Shown here: one piece after another, positions 34,027-46,235 of the stretch
Numbering within the stretch: position 1 is the stretch's first letter
How the letters are laid out: each line of letters starts with the position of its first letter
Assembly: GCF_050947875.1 (NCBI RefSeq)
Contig: NW_027460390.1
Location: forward strand, 2,418,001-2,482,000
Length of the DNA: 64,000 nucleotides
Direction: 5' to 3'
Origin: Dermacentor variabilis
Lineage: Eukaryota; Arthropoda; Arachnida; Ixodida; Ixodidae
Made by a program: the position numbers and the translations under genes
The notes under the pieces: generated by a model
What the model was told of the DNA's origin: nothing
Seen by the model: the letters and a program-made list of their open reading frames with translations, nothing else
Databases searched by the model: none

Positions 34027-34606
34027 AATTTAAAAAAAATACCAATGTGTTACTCGAAGAAAACCTAGTGCATATGGTTTCCGGTACAGTGGAGTAGCCG
34101 CCAGTTATTTTTTCGTTACTGAGTTTTATATAGGTAATCTAACTAAATATCTAATTCGAGACGTACTATCCTAACTGTCAAAGTGTCAACAACGCATTTG
34201 AAGGCACAGCCAAGGGACATCTAATTGCAGTATTTTCAGCGACATCCTAATTGAGTACATTTTTGTCCCTGCTGATAAACCTCGCGCAATATGCAGAATA
34301 CCACGTGACTGCGCTCCCACACGGATCATAAAGCCGCGCCCTCGAACAGGCTCCCTCTGAGTTATCCAGAATGAAATAAGGAAATTAAGAAAAACATCAC
34401 GGACGAGCTAGTACCTTATCTGCTGCGCCCCGGCGGAAGAAACATGTCGCGTTTGCTGTTAGTTGGAAACAAGCTGTGATAGCTGTTGTAGCGCAAATAA
34501 AGCGCAAGGATGTTGTTGTTTTTGTCACAAAATCTATCACAACAAAAGCAAATCGACAACGTCAGTGCAAAGATTTAAAGGTGCGTTTTGTTTCGTCCCA
34601 TCCGTA
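34027..34606. other. Unassigned spacer
   Basis: No recognised gene or repeat. It probably holds the left end of the DDE transposon, but I could not find matching inverted repeats. Confidence 0.4.
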
Positions 34607-35745
34607 ATGTCTTTCTATAATGAGCAGAAGGTAAACATGATCCTTGCCCTGGCATCTGCAAATGGCAACAAGAGGAAGGCCGCAAATATATATATATAGA
34701 TCAGTCATGGAAGTGTGGTGGTAGAGCAAACGCATTGACTATCATCAGAAACTATGAAAGCGGGAGACAAACAGGCAGCTTCAAGAAACAGTGGCGGAGG
34801 ACTCCATCTTTGCGTCTTAACCTACGCACGGATGTTCCAGCAATTATGGCGTCAAACCATAATGCTAGCGTGTGGGACGCGGCCACCTAGGGACCAATTT
34901 CCAAGTCACCAGTTTGGAGCATTCTAAATGGCGGCCTTTCACTTTTAGCACCTTAGCCAGCAACGATGCTTGGAAGAGAGAGACCTTCAGCATCGTCTAG
35001 ATTTCTTGAATTGGGTTCTCACAAAAGCCGATTACCCACCGCACTTTTGAACAACATCATGTGCACAGATCAAGCCAACTTTTGCAGAAACGGCCAGGTA
35101 AGTTTGCTTAATGCACACTATTGGAAGGACTCCAATCTACACTGGCTAAAGCGAAATCGGCACCAGTACCAGTGGTCCCTGAATGTGTGGTTCGGAATTT
35201 ACGCCGGTGCTATAATCGGTCCCATCTACTTCGATCGCACACTGACTCGACAGCGTTACTTGAACGAAATCCTTGAAGGAGTGGTGGATGAGTTTGTCAG
35301 CGACGTCCCGCTGTCACGTCTTCCGCTTCTGTGGTCAGCAAGATGGGGCGCCAAGCACACAGTAGCAGCCGAGCACGAAACTGACTGGATGCGACTTTTT
35401 ATGCGCAATAGATTAGAAGGAACGGGCCTGTAAATTGGCCGGCTAGGCCACCCGAGTTCTCTCCGCTCGATTTATTTCTTTGGATTTATGTGAAAGATCG
35501 CACTTACATGATGGAGGCGGACGTCAGATTAATTTAAGGCAAGGATAACGGATGTCAGCCGTAGAATTGCGGGGTCGGTCGTCAAGAAAGCCACTGAAGA
35601 TGTGATAAAACGCACACAGTACTGCGTAGCTGCAAAAGCAGATTCGAACAAGTCCTTTAGGCTGGTGTTCAACGGAGCTTACGAATTCACAGATAATAAG
35701 AGCGCACTGAAATCTGATGGGCTTTTTTTGTCGTTTTTGTGCACA
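34607..35745 (+). pseudogene. DDE-type transposase pseudogene (mariner/Tc-like, helix-turn-helix plus DDE)
   Basis: The N-terminal part (SFYNEQKVNMILALASANGN) resembles the helix-turn-helix domain of transposases with a DUF4817-like head. Then RNYESGRQTGSF and a linker follow in another frame. From 34966 a 155-codon frame has CTDQANFCRNGQ (first catalytic Asp kept in T-D), HYWKDSNLHWLK, and NVWFGIYAGAIIGP. The second Asp appears only in a shifted frame (QQDGAPS near 35340), and the third region reads WPARPPEFSPLDLFLW (near 35433), where the usual Asp is Glu. At least three breaks. Non-functional remnant of a DNA transposon. Confidence 0.82.
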
Positions 35746-36073
35746 CATCCTGATTGCTAATTCGGCTCATTTAGGAGTGGTATATTGAAGACATCGGTTT
35801 TGCCTTCTCTCTACACGTTTGTCGCTTCCCGGTCTGTTTATTTCGATCTTATTTTTTGATACGAATCTGTTTTTGCAGCACGTATACACTAAGTTCACGA
35901 AAAATAAGATGGTCACTTTAATTTGTCTTCGGTCTGAAGCAAGTTTTCGGCGTAAAATATAGCTTCGCGCGTTTTCGTTCGATGCGGTGCAAGCAAAGCC
36001 GGGTTTTGAATCGTTCCATGCCTATTACATTGCTTTTGGCATTTCGTGCGTGGTCAGAGCGGTGCTTCGGCCG
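35746..36073. other. Unassigned sequence left of copy B
   Basis: Nothing recognised. The boundary with copy B cannot be placed exactly, because the matching sequence lies left of the window. Confidence 0.5.
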
Positions 36074-36363
36074 CATCATCAAGGGGCTTTTCTTATCAAT
36101 GTGATCAGTGGACCTTGAGAGACGGATAATAAGTGTGATGTAGAAAAATTAGCTGGAAAGCCGCGAAACCAGCTTTTGGCGCTCCTTCCGTACTATAATG
36201 AAGGTAATGCGCTGTCTCTTCGGGTTTGCGGCAGGTAATACAGTTGCTTTCAGTCAACTTATTTGAAGCCACTACTTTGTGATGGTGGGCGGGAGCGCAC
36301 TCACGTAGTATTTTTCATACTTCATGAGGTTTCTTTGCCAGTCGGAAAAAATTGAACACAATT

Positions 36364-36372
36364 AGTCCGTCT
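36364..36372 (+). repeat. Target-site duplication of the RTE-like LINE, left
   Basis: AGTCCGTCT, repeated at 39061-39069. Copy A has a single matching AGTTCGTCG at about 290. Confidence 0.92.
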
Positions 36373-36378
36373 GTCCGG

Positions 36379-36918
36379 ACAGGCCGCCATTGGAATCTTA
36401 ACCTGGCAGCGTTTAACGTTAGAACGTTATCTAGTGAGGCGAGTCTAGCAGTGTTATTGGAGGAATTAGAGGGTAGTAAATGGGATATAATAGGGCTCAG
36501 TGAGGTTAGGAGGACGAAAGAAGCATATACAGTGCTAAAAAGCGGGCACGTACTGTGCTACCGGGGCTTAGCGGAGAGACGAGAACTAGGAGTCGGATTC
36601 CTGATTAGTAAGGAAATAGCTGGTAACATACAGGAATTCTATAGCATTAACGAGAGGGTGGCAGGTCTTGTTGTGAAACTTAATAAGAGGTACAAATTGA
36701 AGGTAGTACATGTCTATGCCCCTACATGCAGTCATGATGACCAGGAAGGCGAAAGCTTTTATGAAGACGTGGAATCGGCGATGGGTAAAGTCAAAACAAA
36801 ATACACTATACTGATGGGCGACTTCAATGCCAGGGTAGGCAAGAAGCAGGCTGGAGACAAGTCAGTGGGGGAATATGGCATAAGCTCTAGGAATAGCAGA
36901 AGAGGTACGCTGCAGTGA
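36379..36918 (+). pseudogene. RTE-like endonuclease domain, truncated by internal deletion
   Basis: Coding text is open from the element start; the first methionine in this frame lies in the flank at 36352. The text includes LAAFNVRTL, GLSEVRRTKE (the catalytic Glu box), VHVYAP and MGDFNARVG. It stops at 36918 after RRGTLQ. Compared with the other RTE copy, about 60 codons (from RRGD to the residue before CSDH, including the Asp of the FDFIL box) are missing, and the remaining SDH continues in another frame at 36911. The nuclease should be inactive. Confidence 0.88.
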
Positions 36919-36925
36919 CCATAGG

Positions 36926-39028
36926 ATGGTAAGAACTCGAATTAGCCTTGACTTGAGCAGGGAACGGAAGAAACTGGTACATAAGAAGCCAATCAATGAG
37001 TTAGCGGTAAGAGGGAAACTAGAGGAATTCCGGATCAAGCTATATAACAGGTATTCGGCTTTAACTCAGGAAGATGACCTTAGTGTTGAAGCAATGAACG
37101 ACAATCTTATGGCCATCATTAAGGAGTGCTCAATAGAAGTCGGTGGTAACGCCGTTAGACAGGAAACCAGTAAGCTATCGCAGGAGACGAAAGATCTTAT
37201 CAAGAAACGCCAATGTATGAAAGCCTCTAACCCTAGAGCTAGAATAGAACTGGCAGAACTTTGTAAGTTAATCAACAAGCGTAAGACAGCGGACATAAGG
37301 AACTATAATATGGATAGAATTGAACAGGCACGCAGGAACGGAGGAAGCCTAAAAGCAGTGAAGAAGAAACTAGGAATTGGCAAGAATCAGATGTGTGCGT
37401 TAAGAGGCAAAGCCGGCAATATCGTTACTAATATGGATGAGATAGTTCAAGTGGCTGAAGGGTTTTATAAAGATTCATACAGTACCAGAGGCACCCACGA
37501 CGATAGTGGAAGAGAGAATACCCTAGAGGAATTCGAAATCCCACAGGTAACGCCAGAAGAAGTAAAGAAAGCCTTAGGAGCTATGCAAAGGGGGAATGCA
37601 GCTGGGGAGGATCAGGTAACAGCAGATTTGTTGAAGGATGGTGGGAACACTGTCCTAGAAAGATTGGCCGCCCTATATACACAATGCCTCATGACCTCGA
37701 ACGTACTGGAATCTTGGAAGAACGCTAACATAATCCTAATCCATAAGAAAGGGGACACCAAAGACTTGAAAAATTATAGGCCGATCAGCTTACTGTCCGT
37801 TGCCTACAAAGTATTTACTAAGGTAATCGCAAATAGAATCAGGAACACCTTAGACTTCTGTCAACCAAAGGACCAGGCAGGATTCCGTAATGGCTACCCA
37901 ACAATAGACCATATTCACACTATCAATCAAGTGATAGAGAAATGTGCAGAATATCAACAACCCTTATATATAGCTTTCATTGATTACGAGAAAGCGTTTG
38001 ATTCAGTCGAAACCTCAGCAGTCATGGAGGCATTACGGAATCAGGGTGTAGATGAGCCATATGTAAAAATACTGGAAGATATCTATAGCGGCTCCACAGC
38101 CACCGTAGTCCTCCACAAAGAAAGCAACAAAATCCCAATAAAGAAAGGCGTCAGACAGGGAGATACGATCTCTCCAATGCTATTCACAGCATGTTTACGG
38201 GAGGTATTCAGAGACCTGGAGTGGGAAGAATTGGGGATAAAAGTTGATGGAGAATACCTTAGCAACTTGCGATTCGCTGATGATATTGCCATGCTTAGTA
38301 ACTCAGGAGACCAATTGCAATGCATGCTCACTGACCTGGAGAGGCAAAGCAGAAGGGTGGGTCTGAAAATTAATCTGCAGAAAACTAAAGTAATGTTTAA
38401 CAGTCTCGGAAGAGAACAGCAGTTTACGTTAGGTATCGAGGCACTGGAAGTGGTAAGGGAATACATCTACTTAGGGCAGGTAGTGACCACGGATCCGGAT
38501 CATGAGAATGAAATAACCAGAGGAATAAGAATGGGCTGGGGTGCGTTTGGCAGACATTCTCAAATAATGAACAGCAGGTTGCCACTATCTCTCAAAAGGA
38601 AAGTGTATAACAGCTGTGTGTTACCAGTACTCACATATGGAGTAGAAACCGGGAGGCTTACGAAAAGGGTTCTGCTGAAATTGAGGACGACGCAACAAGC
38701 TATGGAAAGACGAATGATGGGTGTAACGTTAAGGGATAAGAAAAGAGCATATTGGGTGAGGGAACAAACGCGGGTAAATGACATCTTTGTTGAAATCAAG
38801 AAAAAGAAATGGGCACGGGCCGGACATGTAATGAGGAGGGAAGATAACCGATGGTCATTAAGGGTTTCGAACTGGATTCCTAGGGAAGGGAAGTGTAGCA
38901 GGGGGCGGCAGAAAGTTAGGTGGGCGGATGACATTAAGACGTTTGCAGGAACAACATGGCCACAATTAGTACATGACCGGGGTAGTTGGAGAAGTATGAG
39001 AGAGGCCTTTGCCCTGCAGTGTACGTAA
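36926..39028 (+). CDS. RTE-like reverse transcriptase, long intact frame
   Basis: A 700-codon uninterrupted frame; its true start is lost with the deleted endonuclease, and in-frame text extends upstream to about 36890 (EVRCSDHRMV). It has a helical linker, then RT motifs in order: LIHKKGDTKDLKNYRPISLL (about residue 270), FIDYEKAFDSV (about 352), KGVRQGDTISPMLFTACL (about 412), NLRFADDIAML (about 455, both catalytic Asp intact), GLKINLQKTK and YIYLGQ. The C-terminal region has the LTKRVLLKLRTTQQAMERRMMG and RPRQ-like GRQKVRWADDI segment typical of RTE. The RT may fold, but with a dead endonuclease the element should not move by itself. Confidence 0.93.
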   Translation: MVRTRISLDLSRERKKLVHKKPINELAVRGKLEEFRIKLYNRYSALTQEDDLSVEAMNDNLMAIIKECSIEVGGNAVRQETSKLSQETKDLIKKRQCMKASNPRARIELAELCKLINKRKTADIRNYNMDRIEQARRNGGSLKAVKKKLGIGKNQMCALRGKAGNIVTNMDEIVQVAEGFYKDSYSTRGTHDDSGRENTLEEFEIPQVTPEEVKKALGAMQRGNAAGEDQVTADLLKDGGNTVLERLAALYTQCLMTSNVLESWKNANIILIHKKGDTKDLKNYRPISLLSVAYKVFTKVIANRIRNTLDFCQPKDQAGFRNGYPTIDHIHTINQVIEKCAEYQQPLYIAFIDYEKAFDSVETSAVMEALRNQGVDEPYVKILEDIYSGSTATVVLHKESNKIPIKKGVRQGDTISPMLFTACLREVFRDLEWEELGIKVDGEYLSNLRFADDIAMLSNSGDQLQCMLTDLERQSRRVGLKINLQKTKVMFNSLGREQQFTLGIEALEVVREYIYLGQVVTTDPDHENEITRGIRMGWGAFGRHSQIMNSRLPLSLKRKVYNSCVLPVLTYGVETGRLTKRVLLKLRTTQQAMERRMMGVTLRDKKRAYWVREQTRVNDIFVEIKKKKWARAGHVMRREDNRWSLRVSNWIPREGKCSRGRQKVRWADDIKTFAGTTWPQLVHDRGSWRSMREAFALQCT

Positions 39029-39060
39029 CTAGGCTGATGATGATGATGATGGTGATGATA

Positions 39061-39069
39061 AGTCCGTCT
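39061..39069 (+). repeat. Target-site duplication of the RTE-like LINE, right
   Basis: Exact copy of AGTCCGTCT at 36364-36372, directly after the (TGA)n-type tail. Confidence 0.92.
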
Positions 39070-39406
39070 CTGAAAACAACGCAGTTAGATCTCATTTTCA
39101 GGTGCCTACACATGCCCCATCGATACCTCGAAAATCAGGGCAGTACTTCTCGAGTGATAATTATTCCAATTACTGAATTTAATCTCAGTGACGAAAGAAT
39201 TACTGGCGGCTACTCCACTTTAGTGGAAACAATATGCACTAGGTTTTCTTACAGTAATGCGACTGCCCTTTTTTCAGGTCTTGGTTCATGATAGTCGGGG
39301 AACAGTGTGTAATTCACTCGGTAACCGAAATGAGGCCAAGCCGGATTCACTCGACATCAAAATCAACAGCAGTCATGCGCAGCAGCGCTTATACTCGGAT
39401 TCACCG

Positions 39407-39413
<7 letters not shown>

Positions 39414-39476
<63 letters not shown>
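39414..39476. repeat. (GA)n microsatellite, copy B
   Basis: Partner of 640-717, about 15 bases shorter. Confidence 0.97.
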
Positions 39477-39478
<2 letters not shown>

Positions 39479-39677
39479 CTGCAGTTTTGCCGGAAAGGCG
39501 AAGAAATATTAGTTATAGCCAAGGAAGCGACAACTACACGGGGGAAGATTACACCACCGAGAGCACTCGGGCTGTGAAATTGAATTGCATTCTACTGTAA
39601 GGTTTTGTTTACGCTCACATAACGCCACCAATTCAGCGCGTAATTCTTCGAGGTCACACGAAGTTTTTTCTAGTGCA

Positions 39678-39680
<3 letters not shown>

Positions 39681-39723
<43 letters not shown>
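39681..39723. repeat. (TA)n microsatellite, copy B
   Basis: Partner of 924-1059, about one third of its length. Confidence 0.97.
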
Positions 39724-40452
39724 GAGGCTCAGAAAGCTGGTTAGGCCTCAGCCACCCTCCCCCCTGGAAAATGAAATCTCTCCGCTTATGTCGTGTTGCG
39801 TTCTTCGTTCCTTCATTCTATATGTGGTGTTCGCTACTCCCCCCTCTTCGTCTCAGGGATAAATTAAACCTCTCCGCCTATGTCGTGTTGTGTCCTTCAT
39901 TCTTTGGGAAAATATTGACCTCTTCTTTTGAAGGAGAAGGAGTAGTGTGTGAAGAGGCCAGTAAATCCGTTTATGCTGATATCACCATACGAAGCGTTCG
40001 TTGATTCCATATACGCGCAATTTGATATAAAATTGGCGCAATATTGGATTACTAAAATGCGTATACAGTTTTCTAAGCTTGTTTCTATTTACCTGCTAGT
40101 TTTTCTAAATATACCTAGTTTCTCAGGAGACACGATATTCAGTTAGGTGAGCATTCTATTGCCCTGGAATCGTGTGACCAATGAACGCAGTATATGGACC
40201 CACGTGGGCTTACTGGTCGTTGTTGTTGCTGCTGATTTTAATAACTCAAAGCCACGAGGGGCGGGTAGTTTCGCATTTATTGCTTTATTATTTTCGACGG
40301 GCTGCTGGGAAGGCATGTCTTGGAGCGCAGCTGCGGAGATTGAATCCGCGCATGGCGCATGTGATGGTGATGATCATGATGGTCCCACATATTTACGCAT
40401 ACCGACAAGAGGGGATTGCCCTAATGCTGGAGGTTTACCAATAAGGAAAAGT
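39724..40452. other. Unassigned sequence, copy B counterpart of 1060-1796
   Basis: Same content as copy A; nothing recognised. Confidence 0.5.
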
Positions 40453-40542
40453 TGAATGAATGAATGGATGAATGAATGAATGAATGAATGAATGAATGAA
40501 TGAATGAATGAATGAATGAATGAATGAATGAATGAATGAATG
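40453..40542. repeat. (TGAA)n run at the 3' end of LINE 1, copy B
   Basis: About 22 units, one with a variant base, against about 13 in copy A. Confidence 0.85.
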
Positions 40543-42145
40543 TTTATGTCATCTTGAATACAACTTCAAGAAAGGTGCAGGAGCAAAAGGCGCGCAGCGT
40601 CTGACAGCTAGGGACCCTTGTACCCGCAACATACTCGTGTCTTATGCATCATTTAGTGGTAGTTCATTGGCAGTGAGCATATTACATATTTTCACACATT
40701 GTACGTGAGTTTACACAAAAACTTAGAACAACAGAATTTGACAAATTATTGGGTTACAGTTGGTTTACCAACGTAGACGGTGAAATAATAAATGTTCCCC
40801 TTTTCCCCCTCTTCCCCTTTCCTCTCCCTGTCCAAAAACAGTAAAGTACAGGTTGTAAATGTAAATTTACAATAATACGCTCAAATTATGCATATGACCA
40901 TGAATGTGTATGTATCCACGTAAAAAAGAAAAAGCAAAAAGCGATTTATGATATATGTATGTTGCAATTATCACTCTCTTCAACACTGTTAGTAACAATT
41001 CCTTCACATCGTTTTTTAAGGCATTTCTAGTCATACCGAAATGAATGTTATCTTCTAGCTTATTTAGGATTGTTAGTATTTGGTAGCTGGCTGTTTTTTT
41101 ACCGTAATGGGCCCTTGTGTTTAGTGTTCGTTTTCTTTTTAGTCTCATATGGTGAGGAACTTCATTATTGTTTTCGTGTATATATAGTGCATTGTTATGT
41201 ATGTACTGTAGTAGTTTAAAATCATAAACGTCGTCAGCTTTAAGCATTCTGTATTTAACAAATAATTATAATGTGCTTAGTTCATAATATGGTTCCTGAT
41301 AGTTTTCATAAATGCGGAATATCTTCTTTTGTGGCATAATTAGCCTGTTCTAGTTAGTTTTTGTTGTGATGCCCCCCCCCCCATACTTATATTCTGTACG
41401 ATAATCTGAAGTAGAACAGTGAAGTGTGTATGTTTTGTTCCAGCCAGACACGTATTAAGTGTGCAATTTTATGCAAGCATGCAACAGATCGGGAGAGTTC
41501 GGTGGCTAAATTATTAATGTGTTCATTCCATGAAAGGTGCTCTCGAAACCAAACACTGAGAAACTTTTGCTCCTTAACCCTGGTTATCTGTTGCCCTTCC
41601 AAAGTTAAAACTATTTCCCTACTTAGTGGTTGGTTAAGCGCACGATATATTATGCACTTTGTTTTCGCTGTGTTAAGCTGCAGCCTATTTCACCGGAGCC
41701 ATGCCGCGATGGACGCAAGGTAGGTGTTGGCCCTTCTTACCATATCTCTTAGATCTGTGGACTTAGAGAAGATGTTGGTATCATCGGCATACATAATAAG
41801 TTCAGGAGAGTTGGGTATAGTTACAATGTCATTAATCTAACCAAGAAATAAAAAAGGTCCTTGTACTGACCCCTGTGGAACTCCTCCGTGGTGTCTTTTA
41901 TTTGCACCATTTGATAGCGGTCACTCAAGTAGTTTTTAATGAGCTCTAGTACAACTCCCCGCAACCCGTATCTAGACAGTTTGTGCCGTACGATATCGTA
42001 CTTTATTGAGTCAAATGCTTTGTTTATGTCTAGAAACACACGAAGTGTTACCTCTTAAGATCTATGTTTGTATGTATGGTATCTTTAATACAGCTCAACG
42101 CTTCTTCAGCTGATCTGTTTTTTGAAATTCATATTGGCTACTAGA
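40543..42145 (-). mobile_element. LINE 1, 5'-truncated CR1/Jockey-like LINE, copy B
   Basis: Partner of 1851-3470. On the minus strand 42039-41821 gives RT motif FLDINKAFDSIKYDIVRHKL, then a frame break before the PQGS region, and an intact-looking YADDTN at about 41785. Then 41602-41387 gives VKEQKFLSVWFREHLSWNEHI and 41247-40867 the C-terminal helical region. Frames are broken at several places. Confidence 0.82.
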
Positions 42146-43057
42146 CAATATTTTAGATCAATCAATCAATGAATCAACCAATCAATCAATAATTTTTATT
42201 TACCGCTTCATAGAGCGGAGGGCATCGGAAGAAAAAGCTCTAGTGAGGATGACTAGGCTTTTCAGAATATTACAGTCCAGCAGCAAGCAGTGGCGGTATA
42301 CATAACCTAGGTACATAAACATAAACATAAGCAAAGATACAAACATTAAGCTTGTATGCAATTATCGAAAAAAAGTGAAAAGTGAAGAAAAACGCATATC
42401 AAAGACGATTTTCACATTTAAGATTCCAGATATGAATTCTACACGAAGAAATGATGAAGCTCAGACCTGCAACATGAGATATCACAACCATTTCATGTTA
42501 AAACATTTAATACGGAGGGTAAAGTTAATTTCGACATTTGGGCTCCGTAATTCGTGCGTGGCGTTCTTCTTTAAATTTTTTTCCTGAGCTGTAAAAGACG
42601 GACAGAAGCGTATTGGGTTAACTCTGCTATTTTTTTAAGCATCGACCTATTGTTCTTTACTTCGTATTTCTACCGAAGAACTAGGCGTAGTTTATAAATA
42701 GTAAAAACCGTTGGAATATCAGCAGTTTGGAAGAGCTTTGCGGAAGGTGATCTCTGGCTAAGTTGTGAATGATGCGTAAAGCTTTCTCTTGAAGGACGTA
42801 GACCTTTTGTAGGGCTATGTGCGTGGCAGTGCTCCATACGAGTTGACAGTAATTAACTTATGACACGAGCAAAGATTTGAAGAGCAACAATTTGATATTA
42901 GTAGGAAGGACGTGAGTGTTACTGTATAAGAGACCAATAAAACGTGAGGCAGCTGAACACACGTGACTGACATGCACATCCCGTAGCAACTTTTCTATAG
43001 ACCAAAGACCAAAGGTTTTTAATACCGACACAATTTCCATGTTATTGGAGCTATAAG

Positions 43058-45301
43058 TCAAAGATTCATAGCATAATACATTTTTACCCTTGGGGCGAGA
43101 AATGATCGCTTTGTTTTGGCCGCATTAATTTCTAATGCATTTAGTTGCGACCAACGCTCCAGTATGACAAGCAGATCGCCAGCTTTTCTGATCAATTCGT
43201 CAGGATTTTTACCGCTGAAAAACACATTGGTGTGAACAGCGGATATAACATAAAATGAGTTAACATAAATATTCACGATGTCGTTAATATATAAATTAAA
43301 CAAGGAAGGTCCCAGTACACTTCCTTGCGGCACTTCTAGCACAGCGTTTGTGGTAAGTGCCCATTAACGTTAACGCACTGACGTCGGCGTGACGAATAAC
43401 TCATGAATTCAAGAGCACGTCCTCGAATCCCATGACTTTCAAGCATGGCAAGAAGTATTTTACAATTTAGGCTGTCAAAGGCTTTCTTAAAGTCAATATA
43501 GAGGGCTAATACTTATCGTTTTTCCTCAAATTTTTGGAGAATAATTTCTTTCTGCGCAAGCAGCGCCGTTTCAGTCGACCTATTTCTTGTGAAACCATGT
43601 TGGAAGGGCGTTAGACCATTGTGTCGCTCAATAAAATGTAAGAGACGAATTAAATTGATCTTATAGGACATTGGAGAAAGCAGGAAGTAAAGATAATGGC
43701 CTATAATTGGCAACGCTATTTTTATCACCCTTCTTGAAGACCGAGATGACCCTAGCGACATACATATGAATAGGGAAAGTGGATGTCGTAAGAGAAAAGG
43801 TTGAAAACATGGGTCAGCGGAGGTGCAATCAGGTCGATAACATGTTTAACAGGTAATATCTTAAAGTCGTCTGCATCCAACCAACTGCAATTTTTAAGGC
43901 TCCGAAATGTGGTGGTAACTTTCTGGTTATCGACAGGAGAAAGAAAAACGCCGTCGCGGCTACTCCTTGAAAGAAATTGCAACGCTTCTAAACCCCCGGA
44001 TTGGGAATGCCCGAACAAAGAGTTGTTAAAGGAATTTGCCAGTGATCCACCACACGCCTCTGTTCCGTTGAAAATCTTATAATCAGGTATTTCACTTTTA
44101 CCTCCAGGATCAAAAAGAATGGATAGTTGCCGCCAGAGAACTCACTGCGACCACTGTTACGCTGGAAACTGTCACATAATATTGAATCTTAGCAACTCTG
44201 ATGTCCTTGTTTAATTTATTTCGATCCGCCTTGTATCGCGATGGATTTAAAAGATCTTTCGTTTTGAAAAAAGGTTTTATAAAGCTGGTCTTAAACACCG
44301 ATGCGTTGAAGTAAAGAAGGACTTACCCAGGGCTTCTGAATTTTCCTCCGTCTTGAAGTTTTTGTTTCTTCATTGGGAAGTGCTCTGAATAAAACGCTTT
44401 AAATTGATTCATAAATGTTTCATATGCAGTATACATCATCCCAAGACGCATTTTGTATTGATGCACGAAATGATTCAAGGGCTTTATCGGTGATTGTCTG
44501 GTAGCATAGATCACAGAGTAATGGACGCTTAGTGGTTTTTTCCAGCGCACACAGAGATAGTGCCATGTGATCACTCGGGTCACAGCAAACAACGCCTGAT
44601 TTTGTAAGTGCAACGTTAGTTGCAAATGTGTCAAGAATTGTCGCTGACTGCTGCATAAGAGGAGTTAGCAAATTATTCACATTTGAACATGCATTACAAG
44701 ACACTACGACATGAAAGTCAAATCGCAGTGTACTATTGCCCAACATATCGATGGTAAGGTCTCCATTACCGAAAATAGTGTTATTATATTCAATGACGTA
44801 CTGAAGAAGACCATTTAAGCAATTTATGAACTGCGATGCAACACCATTTGGAGAACGATGGGAAACAGAAAATACAGTGTGCTTGGAAAGGAGAAAGAAC
44901 ACTTTGCAACTGGCAGACACAAAAGAAAACTAAGAAATAAATGGCATTCAAGATCAGAACGGACAAGCACCAAGACACCACCACCTCGACGTCCACTTGG
45001 ACGGTTAACAAAGTACGTCTGTTGCACCTGTAGCGAGAACATTTTTGTGTGCGCACCATGTATCAGATATCATTATCACGTCAAAGGAAAAACCGAAACA
45101 ATTTACCAGCCCAGTAAAGTCATCGAATTTGTTACACATTGAACGAGAATCGATATGAAAGTATCTAACGGAACAACAAGATAAGAACAGAGAACAGATG
45201 TACCCTTTTATATGCTCAGGCTTCATGTAGCCAGCGGACCCCAGAACACATAATTTTGAGCGAAAATGGGCAAAATAATTCGGCCACAATAAGCCGCTCA
45301 T
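43058..45301 (-). pseudogene. LINE 2 ORF2 (endonuclease and reverse transcriptase), copy B
   Basis: Pieces in order on the minus strand: the endonuclease N-terminal box MISDTW (45080), GDLTIDML (44755; GDFN expected), CDPSDHMAL (44580), pre-RT LDADDFKILPVKHV (43870), IERHNGLTPFQHGFTRNRST near 43600 (RT motif with GFR-type box), and VPQGSVLGP (43320). The catalytic box reads SAVHTN instead of YADDTN. Frameshifts separate the parts, so no active enzyme is expected. Confidence 0.82.
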
Positions 45302-45365
45302 GTATCTGCCTGCTCAGTCACTGGTTCAGCCATCTGGCTTGATGCAGTCATGCAATCTATATCTG

Positions 45366-46035
45366 TCATCGATGCAAGGCGCAGAACAGGCGTTGAATCG
45401 GTGCGCAATCACTTTTCCGTTGCTGCTCCAGACATACTTCCAGCCAATAACGTTTTTGACAAGAAATCGTGGCGCTGAGCAACTGCGTGTTTTTGCGCGT
45501 AACGTGTTCATTTATAAACACGGGCCTTGAGTGGCCTTCATACTCGAGAGACTGAGTCGCAAGCCGAGCCTTCCTGGCTTTAGCTATAATAGCGTTGCGT
45601 TTGGAACGGCGCGCAAAGAAAGCCAGTAAGGTTCCTTGTTCTACCATTTGATGTTTCAACCATGTGGCAAACATCAATATCCACGTCACCAACGGTTTCG
45701 CAGAATTTCGAGCCAAGAGCCTCGATAGCTGCGGTTGCATTACAGCCGTCATGCAGACCCTTCACCTCAATGTTGTTCAATATCTGATACTGCTGAAGTT
45801 CGTCTATCTTAACTTGCAGTCTCAAGTTTTCGTGCTCAAGCTGTGTGCGTTTTTTTTCCCACAAACGTCTTCATATCCAGCTTCAGCTCCTTACTATCTC
45901 TCTCAACTATAGACACGCTGTAGCTGGTGTCCGAACAGTACTTTACACTCTCTTTGAGGGAGCGAATTTCAAGGCGATGTTCCTTTCGGAATTCCTCAAA
46001 CTGCTTCACGATTTCCTTGATTTCTCAGACACAGT
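45366..46035 (-). pseudogene. LINE 2 ORF1 protein, copy B
   Basis: The first part (46035-45862) reads as a coiled-coil segment with FRKEHRLEIRSLKESVKY. Next, 45864-45580 gives LQVKIDELQQYQILNNIEVK and the folded region, and 45580-45366 gives VFINEHVTRKNTQLL, the ORF1 NEH box. Two frame changes are needed. This copy is better preserved than 9559-10263. Confidence 0.75.
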
Positions 46036-46235
46036 TCACAATACACAGCCCACAGGCACCACAACAAGACACTCAGAAGCTGTGTTCGGAAGCGGTGTTT
46101 TAGGGGCAGGCAATAAGCAAAGAGCAGCCTTCTCACCTGCAAAAAACGCAAGAAACCGGTTTAGTTCCGTCCAAGGAGCACAGCGCTGCTGAACTAACAG
46201 GTTGTTCAAGACCTCTTGCCCTCGTGCGCTACAAA

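Larger units (their letters stand above)
36373..39060 (+). mobile_element. RTE-like LINE inserted in copy B only
   Basis: A 2688-bp element bounded by a 9-base target-site duplication, with copy A providing the empty site (around 290-298). It contains an endonuclease remnant, a long intact RT frame and a 3' tail of (TGA)n type, typical of RTE elements. A deletion of about 60 codons joins the middle of the endonuclease to the SDH box. The low level of decay shows a young insertion. Confidence 0.95.
42146..46235 (-). mobile_element. LINE 2, near full-length LINE, copy B
   Basis: The uninterrupted partner of 3471-10497, about 4.1 kb. Minus-strand order: ORF1 (46035-45366), endonuclease (45301-44400), pre-RT (44018-43752), RT (43761-43058), C-terminal part (43061-42600), and a TCAA-type tail at 42152-42190. 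It gives the empty sites for both inverted-repeat elements of copy A. Confidence 0.85.
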
